A DNA stretch of 64,000 bases from an uncultured Bacteroidales bacterium (GCA_903875045.1 CAIQUS010000084.1:28455-92454), one strand, 5' to 3'. Counted from the stretch's first letter, positions 36,401 to 45,246 are shown. Translations and numbers: made by a program. Notes: generated by a model from the letters alone, not told the origin.

Positions 36401-37660
36401 AATTCCATCGGTGCCGTTCAGATAGGTTGGAATGTAAATGACCTTTACCTTATCTTCTGGTCTGTTCAGGAGTTTATTGGTCTTTAACCGCTGTAAAATA
36501 AGGTCATTTTCCGGTTCAGTCAAACCGTGAGTGCAGTAATCTTCCTGTCTGGGATGGCTGAAATCCTTATTATTGAGGCGATCAAGAAGATCTTTTTTAG
36601 GAATATTGTGTCCGGAGGATACCGCAATAACCGCAATGACCGTTTGCGGCAATTTTGATTGCTCATTGAGCAAACCCATCGAATCGATAAACAAATCCAG
36701 GCCTTTATTGCGGAATTCATAACGGCCGCTTGTTAAAATCAGGATGGTATCTTCCTGGTATTCTTGTCCGGTTAACGCGCCGGCAACGCTTAACAGTTTT
36801 TTCCGTGAACGGGCACGTTTCTCTGCATAGTTATCTTTGACCGGCACCCAGGAATCATCAAATCCGTTAGGGGTGAGTAAATCCGCCTCTTTTTCAAGAA
36901 AATGGCGGCATTCGTCGTTGGTTATTTGCGATTGGGTTGTAAAATAATCTGCTTCCTTGGCGGCCAGTTTTTCCAGGGAAAATTTTGCCATTACGCCAAA
37001 TTGCCGTGCAATGGCTTCCGGGTTATAATTCTCGAGATTTTTATACAGGGGAAGCCCATTGGCTGCGATGCTGCGGCCAACAACGGTGGCGTGGGCTGTA
37101 AAAACAGTCCCAACCTGTGGAACACGCTCTTTCAGATATAAAATACCTGTTCCGGTCATCCATTCATGAAACTGGGCGATAATTTTATCAAGGTGTGAGC
37201 AGTTAAAGTTGTAAAAACTATCTATAATTTTCCCGGCAGCATAGCCAAAAAATGCGGGTTCGACATAATCCCAGTCGCCTGTAAGGGAATCGAGTTTATA
37301 CCGTTCCCAGAAGTGCGCAAATATTTTATCCTTTTCTGAAAAATAAGGGGTAAAATCAACGAGGACAACTGCAGGTTTCCCGGGGATGTTCCATCTGCCA
37401 ACTTTAATTCTTAAACCTTCTGACTCTGCAACTTCCCGCCATGATTTGTATAAAAATTTATCTTCAATAAATTCAGGATTCTGATGGGTCTCTTTCCAGA
37501 CATCCGGGCCAATCAGGATATAATTATCCTTGAATTCATCGGCTAACACCTCGGCTTTCGAAGCAATTGTTGTATAAATTCCTCCTACTTTATTACAAAC
37601 TTCCCAGCTTGTTTCAAACAAATAATCGGGAACCATCAGCAGTTTATCCTTCATTGCCAT
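33410..37660 (-). CDS. Fused GT3 glycogen synthase and GT35 alpha-glucan phosphorylase
   Basis: A 1416-residue bifunctional enzyme. Residues 1 to about 560 are an animal/fungal-type (GT3) glycogen synthase: EVCNKVGGIYTTIASKAEVL, HEWMTGTGILYLKE, a GGRYEFRNKGLDLFIDS-like stretch and the donor-binding PSYYEPWGYSALESLSF. From about 585 an alpha-glucan phosphorylase follows (NLWWSWN, AYFSMEYGLH, FSGGLGMLAGDYLK, VTNGVHLPTW), with the PLP lysine in GTSGEKAVMNG (about 1170). One half lengthens glucan chains and the other degrades them to glucose 1-phosphate, so they oppose each other in one protein. GH57 lies 2 bp upstream. Confidence 0.93.
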   Translation of the reverse strand: MAMKDKLLMVPDYLFETSWEVCNKVGGIYTTIASKAEVLADEFKDNYILIGPDVWKETHQNPEFIEDKFLYKSWREVAESEGLRIKVGRWNIPGKPAVVLVDFTPYFSEKDKIFAHFWERYKLDSLTGDWDYVEPAFFGYAAGKIIDSFYNFNCSHLDKIIAQFHEWMTGTGILYLKERVPQVGTVFTAHATVVGRSIAANGLPLYKNLENYNPEAIARQFGVMAKFSLEKLAAKEADYFTTQSQITNDECRHFLEKEADLLTPNGFDDSWVPVKDNYAEKRARSRKKLLSVAGALTGQEYQEDTILILTSGRYEFRNKGLDLFIDSMGLLNEQSKLPQTVIAVIAVSSGHNIPKKDLLDRLNNKDFSHPRQEDYCTHGLTEPENDLILQRLKTNKLLNRPEDKVKVIYIPTYLNGTDGIFNLNYYDLLIGFDGTVFPSYYEPWGYSALESLSFHIPTITTSVSGFGQWIKTLFPNIKDCTAVIDRNDDNDREVVENIVKHIFSCSTKPEKDIIKARIKAFEISRSALWKNLIDKYKEAYSDTLEQTASRSELFSGKQPQLLVAVTKSVVDKPEWRKVLIQQRIPQNLASMERLAKNLWWSWNYEGSELFELINKDRWYELKFNPIALIESLSFNELQDLSVNEKFVNKLIKVTSAFDAYMAMASEKPKEQVAYFSMEYGLHDTVKIFSGGLGMLAGDYLKEASDSNYNIVGVGLLYRYGYFTQSLSIFGDQIAIYTPQKFTHLPLIPIRDDNGNLLKISFALPGRTMYAKVWRCDVGRVPLFLMDTDIDENEEADRSITHQLYGGDLENRLRQELLLGICGIRMLDAMGLHPDVYHSNEGHSAFIGLERLRKLIQNEKLTFPQAMEMVRSSTLFTTHTPVPAGHDTFPEDLIRRYLSHYPDHMNLKWEQFMNLGRMVEYDVNEKFSMSVLAAKLSQEINGVSKIHGRVTREMMVKLYQGYYPDELHIGYVTNGVHLPTWTAKSWQQLYSKEFGDGFFSDQSNPHYWKNIHNVSDETIWTMKLKQKDQMTEYLLQHLYADMTRRHENPKLIFKIKEAVNPKALTIGFARRFATYKRAHLLFSNLDRLSRIVNNKEKPVQFMFAGKAHPNDKAGQDLIKRIYEISHVPEFVGKIFFFENYDMEVAKYLIKGVDIWLNTPTRPLEASGTSGEKAVMNGVVNFSVLDGWWAEGYRPNAGWALKEEATYDNHQFQDELDAETIYSILEEEIIPIYYDVNEKNIPVKWVSYIKNTISDIAPHFTMKRQLDDYIRQYYNPLFKRSRIMAGKNYEMARHIANWKRKVLRGWESIQVVSVKTPDPNVKPLSLGESFKAEIILDLNELSGTDIGIEVLFGKKINDEVKEPSFKEEMTLMRSEKNIVAFSCDIPINQAGVYDYVFRLFPKSPLLPHRQDFNLVKWI

Positions 37661-37662
37661 AA

Positions 37663-39009
37663 TTATTTTCTTTTTCTTACAACTTTTGCAGGCGCAGTAG
37701 TGATTTTTGTCGTTTTTGGGGTTTGGCTCTTTTTTGCCACTTTCTCAGGTTTAACCTTTGGTTTGGTTGCTTGCTTCGTAATTTTTTCCGGTTCAGTTTT
37801 CACTTTTTCAAGCTCGGTAATTTTTCCTGCGTCATCAACCCGGATCATAAAATCAGACAAGACATTCATATAATTGATGAATGCTTCATAAGGGGAGCCA
37901 TAAGGGTTGAAATATTTGTGGACTTCACCGGCTGAAAACCATTTTGTGCACATATAGTAAAAATGGTTGCTGGTTTGAAGATATAGCCAATCTTTCTGTA
38001 TTTCCGGATCCTTACAACTCTTTACCTTTGATTCGTAAGAATAAAGCTTTCCAAAAGCCTCGTCCTGCAGTTCATTGCCAAGCCAGGCTGTGAGGTCACG
38101 TTCTTCATCAGCCCATGAAATGGCATGGGGGACAGAGATTGCAGAGACAGGTTGCAGTTCGTGGTACAATTGCTCGGGCGTGTTAAATGAGAAATTGGAA
38201 TTGGAATACACCATGGCAGGAAGATGTCTGAAAAATTCAAATATTCCTGTTTCTTTCCACTGATGTTCTCCTAAAGTTTCATAATCAAGGAATAGGTTCA
38301 CCACTTCTTCCTTTTTTTCAATTATATTCAGCCATTTCACAAATTTTTCAGTTGTAAGGGGCCATTCAGACCAATCCTGATTTGAGAAACGGAAGGTGAG
38401 ATCGTCACTCAGCCTGAAATTCCGCAACAGCACTTTCAGTTTTGGATTGATATTATTGCAATACATATAATTGGGGCTCTTCCAGCCCAATACATGCTTG
38501 GCACCTTCGGTAAGCATCGTATGGAAACCCATTTCAGCAACCATTTCGCCAATTCTATCGGAATAGATCAGTTCTGTATTTCTGAAAGTAGTGGGTCTTT
38601 TCCCGAATAACTCTTCTATCCGTGATGCATGCAATTCAACCTGCCTCACAAATTCATCTTTATTGGTCAGGGATGACAAAGAATGTGCATAGGTTTCAGC
38701 AATAAATTCAACCTGACCGGTATCGGCCAATTGCCTGAAACTATGAATCACCTCCGGGACATGCTGTTGTAACTGATCCAGGGCAGTTCCTGAGATTGAA
38801 TAACTGACTTTAAAAGCAGTACCGTACTCTTTTATTAAATCGAGCATCAGGTTGTTGGCAGGCAAATAGGATTTTTCTGCAACACGCTTTATAATATGTC
38901 GGTTTTGATAATCATCATAATAATGATGGTCTTGTCCGATGTTGAAAAACCGGTAAGTCCGCAAGCGAAAAGGCTGATGGACTTGGAAATACAAACAGAT
39001 GGATCTCAT
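37663..39009 (-). CDS. Glycoside hydrolase family 57 alpha-amylase-like protein
   Basis: A 448-residue GH57 protein acting on alpha-1,4-glucans, with a (beta/alpha)7 barrel. Motif 1 is LYFQVHQPFRLR (HQP at about 10-12), FRNTELIYSD holds the likely catalytic nucleophile Glu, and LFLDYETLGEHQW is the later conserved motif. The catalytic part ends at about residue 400. The last 45 residues are a low-complexity Lys/Pro/Thr tail (KPKVKPEKVAKKSQ) without recognisable fold, an odd addition that could bind the polyanionic surface of glycogen bodies or nucleic acid. It lies between the GT4 and fusion genes with 4 and 2 bp gaps. Confidence 0.92.
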   Translation of the reverse strand: MRSICLYFQVHQPFRLRTYRFFNIGQDHHYYDDYQNRHIIKRVAEKSYLPANNLMLDLIKEYGTAFKVSYSISGTALDQLQQHVPEVIHSFRQLADTGQVEFIAETYAHSLSSLTNKDEFVRQVELHASRIEELFGKRPTTFRNTELIYSDRIGEMVAEMGFHTMLTEGAKHVLGWKSPNYMYCNNINPKLKVLLRNFRLSDDLTFRFSNQDWSEWPLTTEKFVKWLNIIEKKEEVVNLFLDYETLGEHQWKETGIFEFFRHLPAMVYSNSNFSFNTPEQLYHELQPVSAISVPHAISWADEERDLTAWLGNELQDEAFGKLYSYESKVKSCKDPEIQKDWLYLQTSNHFYYMCTKWFSAGEVHKYFNPYGSPYEAFINYMNVLSDFMIRVDDAGKITELEKVKTEPEKITKQATKPKVKPEKVAKKSQTPKTTKITTAPAKVVRKRK

Positions 39010-39013
39010 ATGA

Positions 39014-40300
39014 TCAATTGATTACAGCTTTGTTATAAACTTCTAAAATATTAAGGGCAGCATTTTCCCAAATCAGGTTATCGACTTCAGTTTTTCCATA
39101 ACGGATAAACATCTTGCTTAGTCCCTCATAGTGAAGGATTCCATATATGGCATCGGCCAATGCATCGATGTCCCAAAAATCGACTTTTAAGGCATGTTGA
39201 AGCACCTCAGCAACGCCAGATTGTTTGGAAATTACAACAGGGACGTTTGAACGCATCGCTTCCAGGGGAGAAATACCAAAAGGTTCGGATACAGATGGCA
39301 TCACATAGACGTCGCTCATCGCAAACATGGTGTCAACCTCAGGTCCAGCAAGGAACCCGGTGAAGTGGAACTTGGTGGCGATTTTCAATTGGGCAACCCG
39401 GCGGATCATCCGGTTCAGCAGATCTCCGGAGCCAGCCATGACGAAACGAACGTTGGCATCCCTTTTTAAAATTTTGTTAGCTGCCTCCACAAAATAATCA
39501 GGTCCTTTCTGGTATGTTACACGACCAAGAAAGGTAACAACCTTTTCTTTTACGTGTTTAGTCACACCATCTGCTTCAGGACGATCAACGGGTTCGACCG
39601 CATTGTGAACGGTAATCACCTTTTCAGCAGGGATGCCATATTTTTCAATGACAATCTGACGGGTAAGGTTGCTGACTGTGATGACAAGGTCGGCTTCTGT
39701 CATCCCCTGACGCTCGATATCGTACACAGGTTGATTCACATTTTCACCTGAACGGTCAAATTCTGTGGCATGAACATGCACGACCAGAGGTTTTCCGGAT
39801 ATTTTCTTAGCCGCAATACCTGCGGGATAGGTAAGCCAGTCATGGGCGTGGATCACGTCAAAAGTATTGTTTTCTGCGATCGAAGAGGCTACCAGTGCAT
39901 ACCGTGATACTTCCTGCATCAGATTCGGCCCATATTTTCCGGAAAAAGTATACTGTTTGGAAAAGACAGAATGAGTTTCCGATTTACCTGTAACCTGTTC
40001 CCTGGTAACCATCATTTCAAATTCTTCGGGATCGAGGTAAGGGACAAGGTTGGAGCCAATTTCAAGAAACTGGATCTTTTCCAGATATTCCTGCGTGTCC
40101 ACTTTACTGAAATCAAGCGTGACATCACTTGCATTTACAAGCCGGAAGCCATCTTTGGTTTCATCGCCAAAAGCTTTTGGGACAACAAATATAACCTCAA
40201 CGCCATGCTTGACTAATCCTTTGGTCAACCCGAAACATGCTGTTCCAAGTCCACCGGTTATATGCGGGGGGAATTCCCACCCAAACATTAATACACGCAT
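39014..40300 (-). CDS. Glycosyltransferase family 4 (glycogen cluster)
   Basis: A 428-residue GT-B glycosyltransferase. The N-terminus VLMFGWEFPPHITGGLGTA is a glycogen/starch synthase-like opening (nucleotide-sugar loop), VIHAHDWLTYPAGI lies at the acceptor side, and the C-terminal domain has FLGRVTYQKGPDYF and SEPFGISPLEAM with the donor-binding Glu pair. Its place between the debranching enzyme and GH57 suggests it makes or elongates alpha-glucan, perhaps a primer for the fusion synthase. Its precise acceptor is unknown. Confidence 0.9.
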   Translation of the reverse strand: MRVLMFGWEFPPHITGGLGTACFGLTKGLVKHGVEVIFVVPKAFGDETKDGFRLVNASDVTLDFSKVDTQEYLEKIQFLEIGSNLVPYLDPEEFEMMVTREQVTGKSETHSVFSKQYTFSGKYGPNLMQEVSRYALVASSIAENNTFDVIHAHDWLTYPAGIAAKKISGKPLVVHVHATEFDRSGENVNQPVYDIERQGMTEADLVITVSNLTRQIVIEKYGIPAEKVITVHNAVEPVDRPEADGVTKHVKEKVVTFLGRVTYQKGPDYFVEAANKILKRDANVRFVMAGSGDLLNRMIRRVAQLKIATKFHFTGFLAGPEVDTMFAMSDVYVMPSVSEPFGISPLEAMRSNVPVVISKQSGVAEVLQHALKVDFWDIDALADAIYGILHYEGLSKMFIRYGKTEVDNLIWENAALNILEVYNKAVIN

Positions 40301-40304
40301 TTTA

Positions 40305-40346
40305 ATTTATGATTTACGATGTACGATTTACGATATTCGATTTATT
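40305..40346. repeat. Six tandem heptamers, consensus ATTTACG
   Basis: Six consecutive 7-base units (ATTTATG, ATTTACG, ATGTACG, ATTTACG, ATATTCG, ATTTATT) fill the gap between the debranching enzyme and the GT4 gene in the glycogen operon. Similar ATTTACG heptamer arrays are, from memory, scattered between genes in many Bacteroidota genomes. They probably have no coding role. Confidence 0.75.
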
Positions 40347-40358
40347 CCATTGATGGAA

Positions 40359-42302
40359 TTAACTATATTTTTTTATTAAAGATCCGATTCGGAGCAGTTC
40401 AGCAACGGAAGAGGCCTGTGAAATAGCGCCACGTCCAATGTGTGGGGGATCGCCATCATACAGTTCAGAAATCGTACCGATCCCATGTTCCGTCATGACC
40501 GGTTCAAACCCTTCATATAATGATTTGATCAATGAGAGACCGCTTTTACCGTGAATTTTAAGATACCCCTCCACGAAATGACCCAGCAGCCATGGAGAAA
40601 CTGATCCCTGGTGGTAAGCTGCTTCACGTTCTGACTGATTGCCACAATAGGATCCCTTATATATCGGGCTTTTTGGCGAAAGTGTCCTCAGCCCGCGAGG
40701 AGTCAGCAATTCCTGCTTGACCCTGCTTAAAACATCTTTTCGGATATCTTCGGGAACAGGGCTGTAGGGCAATGAAGTTGCGATAACCATGTTTGGCCTG
40801 ACTGCCCAATCCTTGTAAGCACCATCAATGAAATCGGCAAGATAACGCCTCTCCTGGCTCCAGAAGGCTGCGAGAAATGAAACCGGAATCTGAAGCGCAA
40901 TATCTTTCCATTCGTCACAGAAGGCGGTATCCCCCGAGGCCCCGGCAATCTCCATGCTAAAACAAATCGCATTATACCATAATGCATTGATTTCAACCGT
41001 TTTTCCCATCCGGGGCGTAACAGGCTTACCATTGGCAACAGCATCCATCCAGGTAAGTGCAACACCATGTTGTCCGGCATAAATTAACCCATCCTCATCC
41101 ATGTGTATATTATACTCGGTACCCTGGCGGTAACCATCGAGGATGATCTTCATTTTTTTACCATACTCTTTCCAGATCGCCTGTGGATCTTTGACAGCAT
41201 CAGCATATTGCTGCAAAGACCAAAAAAACCATAATGCAGTATCAGCAGAATTATAGGTTGCCGTGTTTCCACTGCCAAAAAGCGGAAACAAAGGACCTTT
41301 CATTTCCGAAATCATCGTGTCAATAACAGCTTTACAGGTTGCCGTGTCACCATTTACCAGGGTAAGGCCAGGCAGAGAAACAAAGGTACTAAGGCCTGAA
41401 CGGCCGAACCAGGGGAAACCAGCGAGCACCTCTGTGCCTTTATCCTTTTTAATAATAAATTGCTGGGCAGCATTTGTAAGGCAATTGGCAAAATTATTTC
41501 TGGGTATACGTTTCTCAAGTTCAGCATTAAAAGCCCGTTTCATCGAAGCAGGGGCCAATTCTTTTGTACCAGCAGCAAAGTATACGCTTTCGCCTTTCTC
41601 AATGTCAAATTCAAAAAAGCCAGGAATGTAGAGGTCTTCCAAAAATTCATATCCCCTCTCCATTTCTTCCTGGTATTCAATGCTGTAATACCAGTCGGGC
41701 ACATGGGTATATTCGTTTTCCGTGGAAATCTGCATGAACAAATCAGTATATCCCTGGTACATTCTGACTTTGATGCCCTGTGGAACTCTTTCAAATTTTT
41801 TATCAGCAAATATATTCTCTTTGCTCAGTGCATGTATGTTCCGGAAAGCAAGAAACGGTTTAAGCCGCAGTTTTGTCGGGGAGTGTGCGTCAACCAGTGT
41901 ATATTTAATAATCATACGGTCCTCACGGGTGGTAAAAACCATCTCTTTTGTAAGGATAACGCCTCCTACACGATACGTCATTTTCGGATAGGGTTCCGTG
42001 ACAAAATCCCTGAGGTATTTATGGCCCTTTGGATTGTAAATACCGCCCGGATATTTATGAATACCCAGGTTGAATTCTGAATCCATCTGTATGACCGTTT
42101 CATCGAGTGATGACAATAGAACGTGATTTTCATTGTCGATGCCGGGTTGATGGGTTACAAGTAAGCCGTGGTATCGGCGGGTATTGCAATTAATAATGGT
42201 GGAATTTGCATAAGACCCGGCCCTGTTCGACCGCAAGAGTTCACGGTTAAGAGCGTACTCAAGGTTTACCAGCTGGCTTTTGTCAAAATTGATATAACTC
42301 AT
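40359..42302 (-). CDS. Amylo-alpha-1,6-glucosidase (glycogen debranching enzyme)
   Basis: A protein of about 647 residues combining a bacterial glycogen-debranching N-terminal domain (LLRSNRAGSYANSTIINCNTR with RYHGLLV) and a C-terminal (alpha/alpha)6 GH133-like domain: FLIIKKDKGTEVLAGFPWFGRSG, DTALWFFWSL and RGLRTLSPKSPIYKG. It hydrolyses the alpha-1,6 branch glucose left after phosphorylase action. I start at the ATG at 42302 because the TACCTTTG promoter element (42357-42364) covers the upstream ATG at 42359. It is the first gene of the glycogen operon. Confidence 0.92.
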   Translation of the reverse strand: MSYINFDKSQLVNLEYALNRELLRSNRAGSYANSTIINCNTRRYHGLLVTHQPGIDNENHVLLSSLDETVIQMDSEFNLGIHKYPGGIYNPKGHKYLRDFVTEPYPKMTYRVGGVILTKEMVFTTREDRMIIKYTLVDAHSPTKLRLKPFLAFRNIHALSKENIFADKKFERVPQGIKVRMYQGYTDLFMQISTENEYTHVPDWYYSIEYQEEMERGYEFLEDLYIPGFFEFDIEKGESVYFAAGTKELAPASMKRAFNAELEKRIPRNNFANCLTNAAQQFIIKKDKGTEVLAGFPWFGRSGLSTFVSLPGLTLVNGDTATCKAVIDTMISEMKGPLFPLFGSGNTATYNSADTALWFFWSLQQYADAVKDPQAIWKEYGKKMKIILDGYRQGTEYNIHMDEDGLIYAGQHGVALTWMDAVANGKPVTPRMGKTVEINALWYNAICFSMEIAGASGDTAFCDEWKDIALQIPVSFLAAFWSQERRYLADFIDGAYKDWAVRPNMVIATSLPYSPVPEDIRKDVLSRVKQELLTPRGLRTLSPKSPIYKGSYCGNQSEREAAYHQGSVSPWLLGHFVEGYLKIHGKSGLSLIKSLYEGFEPVMTEHGIGTISELYDGDPPHIGRGAISQASSVAELLRIGSLIKKYS

Positions 42303-42356
42303 TTCGCTTGGTTTTCCTGACAATTTTCCGAATATAAGCTGAAAAAAATTGATTTG

Positions 42357-42364
42357 CAAAGGTA
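42357..42364 (-). promoter_or_regulatory. -7 element of the glycogen operon
   Basis: On the minus strand TACCTTTG, 55 bp before the chosen debranching enzyme start. A -33 TTTG is not clear. The element overlaps the alternative upstream ATG, so that ATG cannot be inside the transcript. Confidence 0.55.
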
Positions 42365-42389
42365 CAATTTTCTCTGCTTTTATCGTTAG

Positions 42390-42422
42390 TTTGATGAAAA
42401 GTTAATAATTGTTTTAATTTTG
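42390..42422 (+). promoter_or_regulatory. Promoter of the beta-helix lipoprotein gene
   Basis: TTTG (42390-42393), 21 bp, TAATTTTG (42415-42422), 22 bp before the ATG at 42444. It matches the Bacteroidota consensus and is divergent from the glycogen operon promoter. Confidence 0.7.
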
Positions 42423-42443
42423 AGCTCTTAAAGAATTGTTATT

Positions 42444-43853
42444 ATGCGAATTTCGAAGTTACTTTTATTCTGTTTCCTGCTTGGATTGGTCTCAGCAATT
42501 TCTATTTCCTGCAGGAAAAAAGATAAAATTGACTCCAGTCCAGGGTTACTCCTTGCTTTTTCAACAGACACCGTGTTTTTTGACACCGTATTCCCTACAG
42601 TAGGTTCGATCACCAAGCGTTTGGTCGTATATAATCCCAATCCGAACAAAGTCAGTATTTCCAGTGTCCGGCTTGCCGGCGGACAGGCTTCCAGTTACAG
42701 ACTTAATATTAATGGAACGCCGGCAATCAGTGCATCAGATGTTGAAATTGCCGGAGACGACAGTTTGTATATTTTTGTCAGGGTCACAATTGATCCGCAC
42801 AATCAAAGCATTCCATACGTTGTAGATGATTCCCTCGAATTTAACACAAATGGCAGTCTTCAGAAAGTAAAACTGGTCGCCTGGGGTAGAGAGGCTGTTT
42901 TTTACCGTGCAGCAGCAATCAACGGAAATATAATATGGGATAGTCTGAAAGCACATGTGATATACGAGTCTCTGCGGGTTGGCAAAAATTCATCTCTTAC
43001 CATCATGCCAGGCACCCGGGTGTATTTTCACAAGGATGCCTACCTGGCTGTTTCCGGACTTTCAACCTTAAGAATAGCCGGAACACTTGATCACCCGGTT
43101 CGTTTTCAGGGTGACAGGATGGATCCGTTTTATAAAGACCTGCCCGGGCAGTGGGGGGGGATTTACCTGGAAAAAGGAAGCAGAGATCATGAAATAAACT
43201 ACGCATTCATTAAAAACGGAAATTTCGGACTGGCAGTCGATTCCCTGGGAACCTCCCCCACCCCGATGCTCAAAATCAATAATTCCATCATCCAGAATAT
43301 GTCATCCGCCGGGATCTATGCATACGGAACTTCCATCACCGCCATTAATTGCGTAGTTGGCGATTGCGGAGGAAGCTGCATATCGATTAACTACGGCGGG
43401 GAATATGATTTCAGGCAGCTTACCGTTGGAAATTATTGGTATTCCTCTGTGAGGCACGCACCCTCCATTTATTTAAGCAACTACAGCTACGACACCCTTG
43501 GCAACCGAATTATCAACTCCCTGAAAAAGGCCTACTTTGGCAATGCGATTCTTTACGGCACAAATGATGAAGAGATAGAACTGGATTCGTTGCCTGCAAC
43601 CGGGTTTGAGTACACGTTTGATCATGCAATTATGAAAACCCGTCTAAAAACATCCAATCCGGCGAGATACATCAGTTGCATGGTCAATAAAGATCCTAAA
43701 TTTGTGGATGTGTCCAAGTTGAATTATCAAATTGACAGCATATCCCCTGCAATAAAAACGGGTTCGCAATTAGGTATCCCTTTTGATATTCGTGGCATTG
43801 ACCGGGGAGATACGCCGGCTATCGGAGCTTATGAATACGTGAAAAAACGATGA
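42444..43853 (+). CDS. Beta-helix lipoprotein, function unknown
   Basis: A 469-residue lipoprotein: the signal peptide ends in SAISISC (Cys at about 23) followed by a polar KKDK linker. The N-terminal part (about 35-170) resembles an Ig-like beta domain with SPGLLLAFSTDTVFFDTVFP. The rest is a right-handed beta-helix: PGTRVYFHKDAYLAV, WGGIYLEKGSRDHEINYAFIKNG and PAIGAYEY near the end, a signature often seen in surface beta-helix lipoproteins of Bacteroidota. No catalytic residues can be identified. It probably lies in the outer membrane. 34 bp separate it from the aldehyde dehydrogenase gene. Confidence 0.82.
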   Translation: MRISKLLLFCFLLGLVSAISISCRKKDKIDSSPGLLLAFSTDTVFFDTVFPTVGSITKRLVVYNPNPNKVSISSVRLAGGQASSYRLNINGTPAISASDVEIAGDDSLYIFVRVTIDPHNQSIPYVVDDSLEFNTNGSLQKVKLVAWGREAVFYRAAAINGNIIWDSLKAHVIYESLRVGKNSSLTIMPGTRVYFHKDAYLAVSGLSTLRIAGTLDHPVRFQGDRMDPFYKDLPGQWGGIYLEKGSRDHEINYAFIKNGNFGLAVDSLGTSPTPMLKINNSIIQNMSSAGIYAYGTSITAINCVVGDCGGSCISINYGGEYDFRQLTVGNYWYSSVRHAPSIYLSNYSYDTLGNRIINSLKKAYFGNAILYGTNDEEIELDSLPATGFEYTFDHAIMKTRLKTSNPARYISCMVNKDPKFVDVSKLNYQIDSISPAIKTGSQLGIPFDIRGIDRGDTPAIGAYEYVKKR

Positions 43854-43887
43854 AGCGGAGAAATACAAACATAAAAGCGTTATTGGC

Positions 43888-45246
43888 ATGAAAAGCATCA
43901 ATCCCACGACAGGCAACATCATCAGGGAATACGCTGAACATTCGGATCAGGAGGTGCAGCAGATCATTCAATCCGTTCATTCCGATTGGCTCGGCTGGAA
44001 GGAAACTTCTTATTTGGACCGGGCAAAATCCATGAAACAATCTGCCCGGATTCTGCGGGATAAAAAAGAGTACTATGCGCGGCTGATGACCATGGAAATG
44101 GGTAAACTTCTCCGGGAATCCATGGCCGAAGTTGAAAAATGCGCCTGGGTGTGCGATTTTTATGCGGATCAAGCGGCGGAAATGTTGAAAGATGAAGTAA
44201 TTGCAACCGATGCAAGCCGGAGTTTTGTTACTTTTCAGCCAATGGGTGTCATCCTGGCGGTGATGCCGTGGAACTTTCCCTTCTGGCAGGTCTTTCGCTT
44301 CGCAGCACCCGCACTGATGGCCGGAAATGCAGCGGTTTTGAAGCATGCATCCAATGTTCCCGGCTGTGCGCTGGCTATTGAAGAGATTTTCCATGAAGCA
44401 GGCTTTCCTGAAAACCTTTTCAGGACCCTGATGATTCCATCTTCTTCGGTTGAATGTGTTATTGCAAATCCGTTAGTTTCTGCTGTTACCCTTACAGGCA
44501 GTGAAGCTGCCGGAAGCCAGGTTGCGTCACAGGCCGGCAAACACCTGAAAAAATCGGTACTCGAACTTGGCGGGACTGATCCTTTCATCATTCTTGATGA
44601 TGCCGACATTGATGCGGCAGTGAAAACGGCAGTCACAGCACGAATGCTCAACCAGGGACAAAGTTGCATTGCAGCCAAACGGTTTATCGTTGTAAAATCG
44701 GTCGTTGATCAGTTTGAAACTGCCATGAAGAGCGCATTTGAAGCCCTTCAGACAGGTGATCCGATGGAAGCCGCCACACAAGTTGGTCCATTGGCCAGGC
44801 CCGATCTGGTGGATGAAATTGAACAACAGGTAAAAGCATCGGTTGCTGCAGGCGCCCGACTTGTAACCGGCGGACACCGCCCAACCAGGAGCGGTTGTTA
44901 TTTTGAACCAACCATCCTGGCAGATATTTCCAATGAGATGCCCGTATATTCACAAGAAACCTTTGGCCCGGTGGTTTCACTTATCACAGCTCTTGATGAA
45001 GAGGATGCGATACGCATTGCCAATGATTCTGTTTTTGGCCTTGGCGGATGTGTGTGGACGCGCGACCTTGAAAAAGGTGAAAAAATTGCCCGGAAAGTTG
45101 AAACCGGCGCCATGTTTGTCAATGGCATGACCAAATCAGATCCAAGGCTGCCTTTCGGCGGCATTAAGAAATCGGGCTATGGACGCGAACTGGCATCTTA
45201 TGGCATCAAGGAGTTTGTCAACATTAAAACGATCTGGATCGGATAA
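43888..45246 (+). CDS. NAD(P)-dependent succinate-semialdehyde dehydrogenase
   Basis: A 452-residue aldehyde dehydrogenase. MPWNFPFWQVFRF binds the cofactor, the catalytic Glu is in LELGGTDPFIIL and the catalytic Cys in NQGQSCIAAKR. EVKPxxRLPFGGIKKSGYGREL-type C-terminal residues (here RLPFGGIKKSGYGRE) and GIKEFVN complete the pattern. The short N-terminus (INPTTGNIIREY) and overall match favour succinate-semialdehyde dehydrogenase of the GabD/Sad type. It could connect gamma-aminobutyrate or a succinate shunt to the TCA cycle; substrate choice within the superfamily is inferred. Confidence 0.9.
   Translation: MKSINPTTGNIIREYAEHSDQEVQQIIQSVHSDWLGWKETSYLDRAKSMKQSARILRDKKEYYARLMTMEMGKLLRESMAEVEKCAWVCDFYADQAAEMLKDEVIATDASRSFVTFQPMGVILAVMPWNFPFWQVFRFAAPALMAGNAAVLKHASNVPGCALAIEEIFHEAGFPENLFRTLMIPSSSVECVIANPLVSAVTLTGSEAAGSQVASQAGKHLKKSVLELGGTDPFIILDDADIDAAVKTAVTARMLNQGQSCIAAKRFIVVKSVVDQFETAMKSAFEALQTGDPMEAATQVGPLARPDLVDEIEQQVKASVAAGARLVTGGHRPTRSGCYFEPTILADISNEMPVYSQETFGPVVSLITALDEEDAIRIANDSVFGLGGCVWTRDLEKGEKIARKVETGAMFVNGMTKSDPRLPFGGIKKSGYGRELASYGIKEFVNIKTIWIG

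Noticed and set aside
41460..42080. 206-codon open frame opposite the debranching enzyme
   Set aside because: Antisense shadow of a gene with clear family motifs.
43819..44394. 191-codon open frame opposite the aldehyde dehydrogenase gene
   Set aside because: It lies wholly on the other strand of a well-supported gene with conserved catalytic motifs; composition (His/Phe/Cys rich) is that of an antisense shadow.
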